In this document: positions 1-6,858 of the stretch, one piece after another
Position numbering within the stretch: the stretch's first letter is position 1
Layout of the letters: each line of letters starts with the position of its first letter
Assembly: GCA_007130545.1 (NCBI GenBank)
Contig: SLSG01000063.1
Location: forward strand, 1-8,239
Length of the DNA: 8,239 nucleotides
Source of the DNA: Bacteroidales bacterium
GTDB taxonomy: Bacteria; Bacteroidota; Bacteroidia; Bacteroidales; UBA7960
Direction of reading: 5' to 3'
Position numbers and translations under genes: made by a program
Notes under the pieces: model-generated
Databases searched by the model: none
What the model was told of the DNA's origin: nothing
What the model saw: only the letters and a program-made list of their open reading frames with translations

Positions 1-50
1 GACGTACCCATAAAGAGCAGCATCCCCATCAGAATTAGAATTCGCTTCAT
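1..50 (-). CDS. Start of an exported protein, possibly another SusC-like transporter (3' partial in window)
   Basis: Only the first 16 complete codons are visible, starting at ATG 50-48 and running off the left edge. They read MKRILILMGMLLFMGT, a short basic N-region followed by a hydrophobic core, as expected of a signal peptide. About 10 of the first 15 residues match the N-terminus of the SusC-like protein at 5196 (MKRILLLFSMLLFSA), and several codons are identical. A promoter-like region with the same architecture (TTAACA about 19 bases before a TAnnTTTG box) lies upstream, and the preceding operon is closed by a terminator, so this is probably the first gene of a new unit. Export is well supported. 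Identity as a second SusC is inference from the leader and promoter alone, since hydrophobic leaders converge easily. Confidence 0.6.
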   Translation of the reverse strand, partial: MKRILILMGMLLFMGT

Positions 51-297
51 GTTCTTTTTGTTTTAGTTAATAACTGAGTGGTTAATTGGCACGGGCAAAA
101 CTTGGCGATTTCACCCGAACCGGACAAATTTATTAAAAAAAGTTATCATTGTGTTAATTTTTTCAAAAAATCGGCGAAACCCCAGTTTTTTCGGGATTTC
201 CAGTACTTTTTAGAGGGGTAAAAAATGGGGTTTGACGGGAGGGTTTAAACACTTGTATAGAGAAACACCAAGATAGGTCGAAAAGGACGGGCATAAG
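51..297 (-). other. Intergenic region upstream of the next gene
   Basis: This gap lies between the terminator of the SusC/SusD operon and the start codon at 50. It is AT-rich with many A/T runs and no credible ORF. It holds a candidate promoter (125-157) and an imperfect inverted repeat: AAACCCCA at 177-184 against TGGGGTTT at 226-233, each arm extended by a run of six T or A after at most one extra base. The predicted untranslated leader below the promoter is roughly 65-70 bases. The leader shows no clear riboswitch fold and no Shine-Dalgarno sequence; the bases before the ATG are A-rich (TAAAACAAAAAGAAC). Confidence 0.6.
125..157 (-). promoter_or_regulatory. Candidate Bacteroidota promoter for the gene starting at 50
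   Basis: Read on the minus strand, 132-125 is TAAATTTG, an exact match to the phylum's -7 consensus TAnnTTTG. Nineteen bases upstream, at 157-152, is TTAACA, in the place where the -33 element (usually TTG/TTTG) is expected but not a canonical match. Just before it is a GAAAAAATTAACACAA segment that closely resembles the one upstream of the SusC gene. Its position about 75 bases above an ATG and downstream of a terminator supports a real promoter. No transcription start data are available. Confidence 0.5.
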
Positions 298-331
298 AAA
301 AAAAAACCGGTCCGGCAACGTGCCGGACCGG
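298..331 (-). terminator. Intrinsic terminator of the SusC/SusD operon
   Basis: A perfect 11-bp GC-rich stem (307-317 CCGGTCCGGCA paired with 321-331) encloses a 3-base loop. On the minus strand it is followed at once by nine T residues (306-298). It lies about 70 bases after the SusD stop codon at 401. The plus-strand side has no T-run, so it acts in one direction only. Stem, short loop and U-tract are textbook for Rho-independent termination. Confidence 0.93.
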
Positions 332-400
332 ATGGAATGATTACCATGAAAATGCTTAAAGTCGGATAAACCAACGCAACCGAAGGTTAACCCGTGCCTG

Positions 401-1861
401 TCAGTTCACACCAGAGCGGGTGTCCCACCACATCTGCTGTCCCCACATATGGTTTACCACTCCTTGCAGTTTGGGGGTCACATTCGCGCTGTTCAGGTTT
501 ACTTCGTCAACCGGATATGGATACCTGAAAGGCGGACGGTTGTGCTGCCCGACATAAGAGGAGGCCGGCGCATGCTGTAGCAGAGGAACATCCGTTCTGC
601 GGTTTTCCGCCCAGGCCTCGTTTCCGTTCTTGAACAGGGCTATCCACTTCTGAAGGTGGATCTGGTTGACGTCGTTTACCCAGGCCACACCGGGCTGCGC
701 GATATATGCATCGTAACCATCCAGGTCGTATTCGGCCAGGGATGCGGCAACGCCCAGCTCATAAGCCTGCTGGGCTGAGACACCGCCGGTATTCCAGCCC
801 CGGTAGGCTGCCTCCGCGATCATGAAATGCACTTCGGCTGCGCGCATGATGGGCGAAAAGCCTGCCGGCACATTACGGAAAATGGTCCCGATCCGGCTGA
901 TGTCAGACAGCACAAAAGTACCGTCAATGGCACCTGAAACAACTCCCCGGTATTCTCCGTCAGACGTGGCCGGTTTGGCATAAACCGGCAGGCGGGGGTC
1001 GCTGTGTTCCTTCAGAATGTCGATCAGGGTCTTGCACATACCGTGGTCATCCCTGTTATCCGTATCGGTCTGCCAGGGTTCCCGGTAAGGGGAGGACGAT
1101 TGCCACCAAAGGTAGGCATTGTCATCATTGCTGGTCATAATCGGATAGGTCCCCGGTGCACCCAGGATCTCCTCAATATGCGTCCGGGCCACATTTGGCG
1201 CAATATTGGAGATCCGGGTTGCCATTCGCAGACGAAGAGAGTTGGTGAAGCGTTTCCACTTCATCATGTTTCCCCCGAACAACACGTCATTCGGACCTAT
1301 GGCGTTGGCGGGAGCTGCAGAATACAAGGCGTTTGCCTGTTTGAGCTCCTCCAGCAAGGCCAGGTAAATGGATTCCTGGGTGTCGTATTCCGGGTTGGTA
1401 ATCCCATCATGTCCCTGGGCTGCCTGGGTGTAAGGAATGTCCTTCCAACGGTCGGTAGCCACCTGGTAGATATAGGCACGGAATGTCATGGCCATGGCCC
1501 GGTAGTTCGGGTTGCCCCCTTCCCCGGATTCTTTCCGGATCACAATGTCCAGGTCATTGATGTTTACATAGGTGAAAAACCAGAGGTTGTTGACCACCCC
1601 TTCGCGGAAGCGGTAGGCGGCCTCGTCAATGTACTGGATCTTTCCCAGGTGGTTGGCATAGGAGGAAGGTTCGTTCATATCGCCCCATGCGTTGTAAAAC
1701 TGCTGGGTATGGTACCTTATCACGTTTGCCATGATGTTGATCGAGGGAGCATCCAGCGGGTTGTTCGGGTCGGTGTTGATCTCCTCAAAATCCTTGGTGC
1801 AGGAAAGCGGCAGTAAGATCAACCCGAGCACAAAAGCTGTTATTATATGGTATTTCTTCAT
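401..1861 (-). CDS. SusD/RagB-like surface lipoprotein (SusD-like_2 type), partner of the adjacent SusC
   Basis: This 486-residue outer-membrane lipoprotein should bind substrate at the cell surface and act as the lid of the SusC-like transporter encoded 20 bases upstream. Residues 1-20 form a lipoprotein signal peptide (MKKYHIITAF, then a hydrophobic core) ending at Cys21 in PLSC. The -3 Pro makes the lipobox imperfect. The acidic stretch after the cysteine (CTKDFEEINTDPNNP) is typical of the family and resembles the Bacteroidota lipoprotein surface-export signal. Family motifs in order are DRWKDIPY (137-144), PEYDTQESIY (157-166), DVLFGGNMMKWKRF (192-205) leading into NSLRLRMATRIS, DPRLPVYA (288-295), AEVHFMIAEAAYRGW (342-356), QKWIALFKNGNEAW (404-417) and RYPYP near 446-450, with a WWD close to the C-terminus. 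Length is normal and the frame intact. The start at ATG 1861 is fixed by the leader. It is probably translated from the same mRNA as SusC. The ligand cannot be deduced. Confidence 0.96.
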   Translation of the reverse strand: MKKYHIITAFVLGLILLPLSCTKDFEEINTDPNNPLDAPSINIMANVIRYHTQQFYNAWGDMNEPSSYANHLGKIQYIDEAAYRFREGVVNNLWFFTYVNINDLDIVIRKESGEGGNPNYRAMAMTFRAYIYQVATDRWKDIPYTQAAQGHDGITNPEYDTQESIYLALLEELKQANALYSAAPANAIGPNDVLFGGNMMKWKRFTNSLRLRMATRISNIAPNVARTHIEEILGAPGTYPIMTSNDDNAYLWWQSSSPYREPWQTDTDNRDDHGMCKTLIDILKEHSDPRLPVYAKPATSDGEYRGVVSGAIDGTFVLSDISRIGTIFRNVPAGFSPIMRAAEVHFMIAEAAYRGWNTGGVSAQQAYELGVAASLAEYDLDGYDAYIAQPGVAWVNDVNQIHLQKWIALFKNGNEAWAENRRTDVPLLQHAPASSYVGQHNRPPFRYPYPVDEVNLNSANVTPKLQGVVNHMWGQQMWWDTRSGVN

Positions 1862-1881
1862 ATTTCCAGGTTTTAAGTGAA

Positions 1882-4800
1882 CTAAAAGCTAAGGTTGATT
1901 CTGAATCCGAGGCTGCGTGATGAAGGGATCTGGTATTGTTCCAGTCCGACGCCTGCATTCCCGACGCCAAAGCCAGTCTCCGGATCGATATTGATGTTGT
2001 TGGTTTTATGCGTATACAACAGGGCAATGTTCCTTCCGATAAAGGAAACGCTTGCACCGCGCAAAAACCCGGTCCTGGCAATGATGCTTCTCGGGATCTC
2101 AAAGCCAACGGCTATCTCACGAAGTTTTATAAAGGAGCCGTCAATGATAGAGGCTTCCTGGTTCCCCCAGAAGTCAAAGAAGTAAGTCTGGGCTGGTATG
2201 ACGATGTCATTGGCCACCCCGCTGCCCACAGGGAAGCCGTTTTCATCGTATACGATTCCTCCTGCCGCATTGGTTTGGGCCTTGACCGCCCCCCAATCTT
2301 CCAGGATGTTTTGTCCGACGATGACCCCGTTCTCCCGGTAACCTTTTTCCGTCGTAAAGGCGGCCACCCCTGCGTAGCCCCCAAACCAGTGGGTTACGCT
2401 AAAAATGTCCCCTCCCATGCGCATGTCTACCAGGAAACTCATATTCAACCCTTTATAAGAAAATGAGTTCCGCACGCCTCCCAACCAGTCGGGGGTCGTA
2501 TTGCCCACTTCAACCGGAACAGGGGTTTTCAGCACCCTGCCGTTTGTAGGGTGTACAATGACCCGGCCCTGGTCATCCCGCGCGAAGCCTAGGGCCATGA
2601 TGGTCCCGTATGGCTTGCCGGGACGGGCCTCAATGGTCAGTCCACCCCAGGAGCTGCTTATCTGGTAAGCTTCAAGGTCTCCGTAAAGCTCATTCACCAT
2701 GTTTTCGATCTTTGACCAGTTGACGGTGACATTCCAGTTTAGCCCGTTCGGGTTTCTGAGTATGCCCCCGTTCACCAGGAGCTCAATCCCCTTGTTTTGT
2801 ATCTCCCCGGCATTGATCAGCATGGAGCTGTAGCCGGAAGCAGGGGAAATGTTGACCCCAAGGATCTGGTCTCTCGACAGGTTGTTGAAATAGGTCACGT
2901 CAAAATTCAGCCTGTTCATGAAGAACGCCATTTCCAGGCCCAGTTCATAAGAGGTGGTGGTTTCGTTCTTCAGTTGGATGGGCGGCAACTGCCGGCTTAT
3001 AAAGAACTGGGTAACACCTTTGAAGGTCGCCGCAGCGGACCCGTAGGTCCCAATGCTGCTGTAAGGGTTGGTTGCCTGCCCGATCTCCGCCCAGCTTGCA
3101 CGCAACTTCCCGAACGACAACACATCGCCTTCAAGTCCGAATGCATCCGTGAACACAAACCCCAGGCCCACCGATGGATAAAAATAGGACCATGCGTCAG
3201 GCGGAAGGGTGGAGGACCAGTCATTCCTGGCGGTGGCATTCACAAAAAGGAAGTTTCTGAAAGCCAGGTTAACGGAGCCAAACAGGCTGTTGGTCACCAC
3301 CTCTGATTCATACATGCTGGCCGTCGGGGTACCGCTGACGTTCCCGATGGTAAACAAGTTGGGAACCGTGAGCTGGTTGGCAGCCATTCCCTGAAAACGG
3401 TAGGTCCGGTTATAATAGTTCGCACCGATCAGTCCGTCGACGCGGAAACTCTCCCCGATGGGCCGGTCAAAATTCACAAAAAGATCGGCATTGAACTCGT
3501 TGTTCACCCTTTCGTTTATGCTGAACCGGCCACCCTGTGTAACCCCGATCCCGATGGATCCGTCTGCAAAGGTCTCTTTTCTGTTTTCACTGAAATAGTC
3601 GTTTCCGATGCGACTGGTGATCGTGATCCAGTCGGTCAGTTTGTAATTAAGGGTGAAGTTCCCGAAAAGTCGGTCGCGGTCCCTTTTCTTCGGCATTTCG
3701 TGTACAATGAAGTAAGGGTTGCTGAAGTAAGTCTGGTTCCAGTTGTACCAATACCCGAACGGGTCTTTGGTCTGCCAGTTCTCTTTCAGCGCCTGCATGT
3801 CCACCTGGCGTCCGAACCAGCCCCCGATTGACTGCATAACATTGTCAGAGCTGTAGCCCCCACCGGGCAGGTTGTCACTAAAGTTCTTCACGTAATTAAA
3901 GGTAGCACGCGCATCAAACCTGTCAGACAAGTCAATATTTCCTGAAAAGTTCACCCCGTAACGGGTCAGGTCCGTGTTTGGAATGGTCCCGGCTGACGAC
4001 ATGCTGGACAGCCCGAGGCGGGCCGTGGTTTTGTCCCCGGCTCCGAAAATTTCCACCGTGTTGTCAAAGGTTGTCCCGGTTTCGAAGAAATCCCGCGTAT
4101 TGGAGGGATTGGAAACCCAGGGCGTATGCTCATATACTGGCAGACCGTTCTGATCCAGGGTATATGGGCTGTTGAACTGGGGCAACTTCAGGCCATGGTC
4201 CAGTTTGGCGCCCCAGCTTTCATCGCGACCGTCATACAGACCACCACCGCGGCCATTGTAATACCGGAAGGTCCGCTCAAGGGCATATTGCTGGTAACTG
4301 TACTGTGCTTCCGTGAGGTTGTTTGAAGCCAGAAACTGGTTGTAAAGAAACAAACTCCCGTTCAGGCCCTGCCCGTATTCATCCTGGTAGGCAGGAAAGA
4401 TGTAGGGGTCTTCAAACGTAACGGAAGTGGAGATGTTCACCCCCAGGGGTGTTGGTTTGCGGGACCCGTCCTTGGTCGTGATCAGGATCACGCCATTGGC
4501 GGCATTCTGCCCGTAAAGTGCGGCCGCCATTCCCCCTTTCAAGACCGATACCGACTCGATGTTGGCCGGGTCGATGTCCATGATCGCGTTGCCATAGTCT
4601 GCTCCCCCATACTGGGAAACACCCGTGGCAAAGTTGCTGACAGGGGTACCGTCCACGACGAACAAGGGCTGGTTCCCGCCAAAAGAACTGTTGCCCCGGA
4701 TGGTGATTCTGGAAGAGGAACCGATGGCGCCCCCGCCACTGGTCACCTGGACCCCGGATACCACGCCGGAAAGCGAGTTAACCAGGTTCATCTCCTTGGC

Positions 4801-5196
4801 CTCCGAGATTTCCTCACCGGAAACCCCCTGAACGGAATAACTCAATGCCCTTCGCTCTCTTGAGATACCGAGGGCGGTAATCACAACCCCCTCAATATCC
4901 CTGACGTCAGGTTCGAGAGAAACATTGATTACCGAACGCCCGTTGACAGGCACCTCCAGTGTGCGCATGCCGATAAACGAGAATACCAGCACGGCATCGG
5001 CCGCGGCAGAAATCTCGTACCGGCCGTTCATGTCTGTGATCACCCCCAGGGTGGTGCCCTGGATCATGATCGTCACCCCGGGCATGGTTGATCCGTCGGA
5101 CTGGTCTGTGACCGTACCCGTGATGCGAATCGATTGTCCCGTCAGGCTTGCCGCTGAAAAAAGCAGCATACTGAATAGCAGTAGGATTCTCTTCAT
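1882..5196 (-). CDS. SusC/RagA-family TonB-dependent outer-membrane transporter
   Basis: This 1104-residue transporter should import a SusD-bound ligand across the outer membrane using TonB/ExbB/ExbD energy. The ATG at 5196 is chosen because it begins a clear signal peptide (MKRILLLFSMLLFSAASLTG, cleavage near 20-21). The same frame extends upstream only to a TTG at 5256, inside the promoter region. After the leader come a carboxypeptidase-regulatory-like beta-sandwich (about 23-95, GTVTDQSDGSTMPGVTI through DMNGRY), a TonB-box-like VVITALG (104-110), and the plug (about 113-243). The plug includes LFVVDGTPV and the SusC signature ESVSVLKGGMAAALYG...NGVILITTK. The barrel runs from about residue 250 to the C-terminal phenylalanine (FRINLSF), the usual BAM-recognised ending. 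There is no STN domain, so it is not an obvious FecA-type sigma/anti-sigma signalling receptor. Length is typical and no frameshift is seen. The SusD gene follows after 20 bases. Confidence 0.97.
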   Translation of the reverse strand: MKRILLLFSMLLFSAASLTGQSIRITGTVTDQSDGSTMPGVTIMIQGTTLGVITDMNGRYEISAAADAVLVFSFIGMRTLEVPVNGRSVINVSLEPDVRDIEGVVITALGISRERRALSYSVQGVSGEEISEAKEMNLVNSLSGVVSGVQVTSGGGAIGSSSRITIRGNSSFGGNQPLFVVDGTPVSNFATGVSQYGGADYGNAIMDIDPANIESVSVLKGGMAAALYGQNAANGVILITTKDGSRKPTPLGVNISTSVTFEDPYIFPAYQDEYGQGLNGSLFLYNQFLASNNLTEAQYSYQQYALERTFRYYNGRGGGLYDGRDESWGAKLDHGLKLPQFNSPYTLDQNGLPVYEHTPWVSNPSNTRDFFETGTTFDNTVEIFGAGDKTTARLGLSSMSSAGTIPNTDLTRYGVNFSGNIDLSDRFDARATFNYVKNFSDNLPGGGYSSDNVMQSIGGWFGRQVDMQALKENWQTKDPFGYWYNWNQTYFSNPYFIVHEMPKKRDRDRLFGNFTLNYKLTDWITITSRIGNDYFSENRKETFADGSIGIGVTQGGRFSINERVNNEFNADLFVNFDRPIGESFRVDGLIGANYYNRTYRFQGMAANQLTVPNLFTIGNVSGTPTASMYESEVVTNSLFGSVNLAFRNFLFVNATARNDWSSTLPPDAWSYFYPSVGLGFVFTDAFGLEGDVLSFGKLRASWAEIGQATNPYSSIGTYGSAAATFKGVTQFFISRQLPPIQLKNETTTSYELGLEMAFFMNRLNFDVTYFNNLSRDQILGVNISPASGYSSMLINAGEIQNKGIELLVNGGILRNPNGLNWNVTVNWSKIENMVNELYGDLEAYQISSSWGGLTIEARPGKPYGTIMALGFARDDQGRVIVHPTNGRVLKTPVPVEVGNTTPDWLGGVRNSFSYKGLNMSFLVDMRMGGDIFSVTHWFGGYAGVAAFTTEKGYRENGVIVGQNILEDWGAVKAQTNAAGGIVYDENGFPVGSGVANDIVIPAQTYFFDFWGNQEASIIDGSFIKLREIAVGFEIPRSIIARTGFLRGASVSFIGRNIALLYTHKTNNINIDPETGFGVGNAGVGLEQYQIPSSRSLGFRINLSF

Positions 5197-5253
5197 ATTG
5201 CTTTGGTTTTGGTGAATAAAAAAGTGGGATTTGCCAAGTTTTCCCTCTAAATG

Positions 5254-5284
5254 CAAATATAAAACATTTGTTAAGTTATGTTAA
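5254..5284 (-). promoter_or_regulatory. Candidate promoter of the SusC/SusD operon
   Basis: On the minus strand 5261-5254 reads TATATTTG, an exact TAnnTTTG -7 match about 58 bases above the SusC ATG. TTAACA occurs at 5284-5279 (17 bases upstream of the -7 box) and at 5274-5269 (7 bases upstream). A third copy lies at 5324-5319. The copy at 17 bases falls where the -33 element belongs, but is TTAACA rather than TTG/TTTG. The position just below a strong terminator fits a new transcription unit. Promoter function is inferred from the motif and position only. Confidence 0.6.
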
Positions 5285-5318
5285 TTTTTCTTAATATATT
5301 TTAATAAATTAGGCCGTT

Positions 5319-5324
5319 TGTTAA
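5319..5324 (-). promoter_or_regulatory. Upstream TTAACA hexamer, possible activator site
   Basis: This is the third copy of TTAACA in the SusC promoter region, exactly 40 bases from the copy at 5279-5284, which itself is 10 bases from the copy at 5269-5274. All three would lie on one face of the helix. It sits in AT-rich DNA, so chance recurrence is possible. Confidence 0.25.
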
Positions 5325-5353
5325 ATTTTTTTAAAGCGTGGCTTGTAAGCCAT

Positions 5354-5390
5354 AAAAAAAACCGCCCAGGCAACTGAATGCCTGGGCGGT
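5354..5390 (-). terminator. Intrinsic terminator after the second SusD-like gene
   Basis: A perfect 12-bp stem (5361-5372 ACCGCCCAGGCA paired with 5379-5390) has a 6-base loop. On the minus strand it runs into an unbroken T-run (5361-5354). It starts about 29 bases after the stop codon at 5420. The opposite side lacks a T-run, so it terminates minus-strand transcription only. It separates this SusD gene from the SusC/SusD operon. Confidence 0.95.
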
Positions 5391-5419
5391 AGCTTATGTT
5401 TTCTCAGGTTCTCTGTCAA

Positions 5420-6799
5420 TTACTCCACATCCCACCACACGCGGGTGTTCACATCGACCTCCCTGGGGTAATTGGTGGGGTTGGTTTGTTCTTCCACCGC
5501 TGGATAGATCAGGCGCCGGGGAACCCTGTCGTCATTTGAGTTTGCCGGGGGGAAATCCAGAATTTCCGGATAGCCGGTCCGCCTCCAGTCACTCCACACC
5601 TCCGGATTCAAAAACAATGCAATATATTTGGCCGTGATAATGTCTTCCAGATCCACCTCCGAGCGATTGGCATGTACTGCCTCCCATTCGGCATTTCTGG
5701 CATTGTGCATGCCCAGGGAGGCTATGACCGCCTCGTTGTAGGCGGCGTCTGCCTGGTCCTGCCAGCCATGCCGGTAATAGATCTCCGCCTCAATGAATTT
5801 CTGTTCGCAATAGGTTATCAGGTACAAGGGGGCCTTGGGGGCTCCGACTGAGCCGCTGGCATTGGCAATACGGGACGCATCGAAGTTGGCCGATCCGGGT
5901 GCGGCACCCAGGTATTGATTCTGCGTGTTCATCCTTATGTAACGGGTCAGGCGCGGGTCCTCAGTCTCATGCAGCATATCGGCGAACTTCTTACCGATCC
6001 GGGTATTTCCGACGACAAAATCGAAGCGATTCCAGGGATTCTCCAACTCCGTAAATGCGGAGAACGGGAATAACATATCGTCATCGGCGGAGGCAAAGAA
6101 ACCTCCCTGCTGAAGCAGCAAAAGAGACATGCTGTAATCCCCGGAATGGTTTCCGAGCCGCAGGCTGTGTCTGAGCTGGACCAGACGGGCCAGTTTTTTC
6201 CATCTCTCCACCGAACCCCCGAAAATCACGTCTTCACTGGGACGCGGGAGCAGTGGATCCTCACCGGGGTTCTCCAGAAAGCCGAGGCCCTGCTCAAGCA
6301 TCTGGGAAATGGTCTCGTAAAGTTCCTCCTGGCTGTCGTAAACAGGATTGTTCCCCCCCCCGTAGTATTTGCTTGACTCATAGAAAGGCACGTCGCCCCA
6401 GGCATCTGTAAAAGCATTGAGCAGGAAGGCGCGGTGAATCAGTGTAATCCCCCTGAAAACCTTGGCATCCAGCTCATGGGCATAGAGCTCCATCATATAA
6501 AAGCTCTGCAAAAGTTCATTGTAAAAGCTTCGCCAGACATCATCCAGGCTGTGGTGCAAAGGCTCATAGTTTTCCGCCATCAGGTGACTGCCCCTGACGC
6601 CAGACAACTGCTGCATCCACAGGGCTGGAAAGCGTGCAAAGTCACTTCCCATGAACATGGCCGTCTGGTACTGGCTGTATAAAAACAGTTCCCGCATTTC
6701 ATCCTCGCCGGTTTGCGGCTCAGGGTCCTCGAAAGACATGCAGGAAGCAAGCAGAAAAACTACCGGCAGAATAAGTGTTATTAAAAATCTATTTTTCAT
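5420..6799 (-). CDS. Second SusD/RagB-like surface lipoprotein, not preceded by a SusC
   Basis: This 459-residue lipoprotein is expected at the outer-membrane surface as a ligand-binding SusD-type protein. The ATG at 6799 is preferred over a TTG five codons earlier because it begins the leader directly: MKNRFLITLI, a hydrophobic core, and the classic lipobox LASC with Cys20, followed by acidic residues (SFEDPEPQTGEDE). Family motifs are FTDAWGDVPFYES (130-142), NPVYDSQEELY (151-161), DVIFGGSVERWKKLARL (190-206), DPRLTRYIRM (281-290), FIEAEIYYRHGW (335-346), KYIALFLNPEVWSDWRRT (391-408) and a terminal RVWWDVE. Overall sequence is clearly different from the other SusD in the window. Unusually, the gene directly upstream encodes a T9SS-exported protein rather than SusC, and a terminator cuts it off from the SusC downstream. 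Its codons for Gly147-149 form an uninterrupted G9 run (6361-6353). It may pair with a SusC outside the window or act without one. Confidence 0.94.
   Translation of the reverse strand: MKNRFLITLILPVVFLLASCMSFEDPEPQTGEDEMRELFLYSQYQTAMFMGSDFARFPALWMQQLSGVRGSHLMAENYEPLHHSLDDVWRSFYNELLQSFYMMELYAHELDAKVFRGITLIHRAFLLNAFTDAWGDVPFYESSKYYGGGNNPVYDSQEELYETISQMLEQGLGFLENPGEDPLLPRPSEDVIFGGSVERWKKLARLVQLRHSLRLGNHSGDYSMSLLLLQQGGFFASADDDMLFPFSAFTELENPWNRFDFVVGNTRIGKKFADMLHETEDPRLTRYIRMNTQNQYLGAAPGSANFDASRIANASGSVGAPKAPLYLITYCEQKFIEAEIYYRHGWQDQADAAYNEAVIASLGMHNARNAEWEAVHANRSEVDLEDIITAKYIALFLNPEVWSDWRRTGYPEILDFPPANSNDDRVPRRLIYPAVEEQTNPTNYPREVDVNTRVWWDVE
6353..6361 (-). repeat. G9 homopolymer within the second SusD-like gene
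   Basis: Nine consecutive C on the plus strand, read as GGG GGG GGG (Gly147-149) in the coding strand. The frame is open in this copy. Losing one G would shift into a frame that stops at TGA 6228-6226, and gaining one would stop at TGA 6296-6294, so either slip would truncate the protein to under half its length. Such tracts are known slippage sites in surface-protein genes of other bacteria and also a common place for sequencing errors. Confidence 0.85.
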
Positions 6800-6858
6800 A
6801 ATGGTATGGGGCAATAATATTAATGGTTCGTGTCCTAAAAAGCTATTTGATAAATTCT

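Larger units (their letters stand above)
5197..5353 (-). other. AT-rich promoter and leader region of the SusC/SusD operon
   Basis: This stretch between the upstream terminator and the SusC start codon is very AT-rich and has no ORF with an ATG start. It holds the promoter elements described separately and a roughly 50-base predicted leader. The leader contains AAAACTTGGC (minus strand, 5243-5234), which recurs in opposite orientation upstream of the gene at 50. A short palindrome GGCTT-GT-AAGCC sits at 5340-5351 next to the terminator's T-run. The bases before the ATG (ACCAAAACCAAAGCAAT) are A-rich without a Shine-Dalgarno, as is usual in Bacteroidota. Confidence 0.6.

Noticed and set aside
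1004..1816. A 270-codon plus-strand open frame opposite the first SusD-like gene
   Set aside because: It is antisense to a gene with full family motifs and a lipoprotein leader. Its translation is rich in V, G and H without domain features, as expected of a reverse-frame shadow.
5197..5256. Twenty-residue N-terminal extension of SusC from a TTG
   Set aside because: The extension would place charged residues before the signal peptide and would start inside the predicted -7 box. The ATG at 5196 directly begins the leader.
5340..5351. Palindrome GGCTTGTAAGCC as a regulator site
   Set aside because: Only 5-bp arms, isolated, next to the terminator, and not repeated at the other promoter; too weak to annotate.
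6800..6814. TTG start five codons upstream for the second SusD
   Set aside because: The ATG at 6799 gives a standard MKNR lipoprotein leader. The TTG start adds only MPHTI with no ribosome-binding support.
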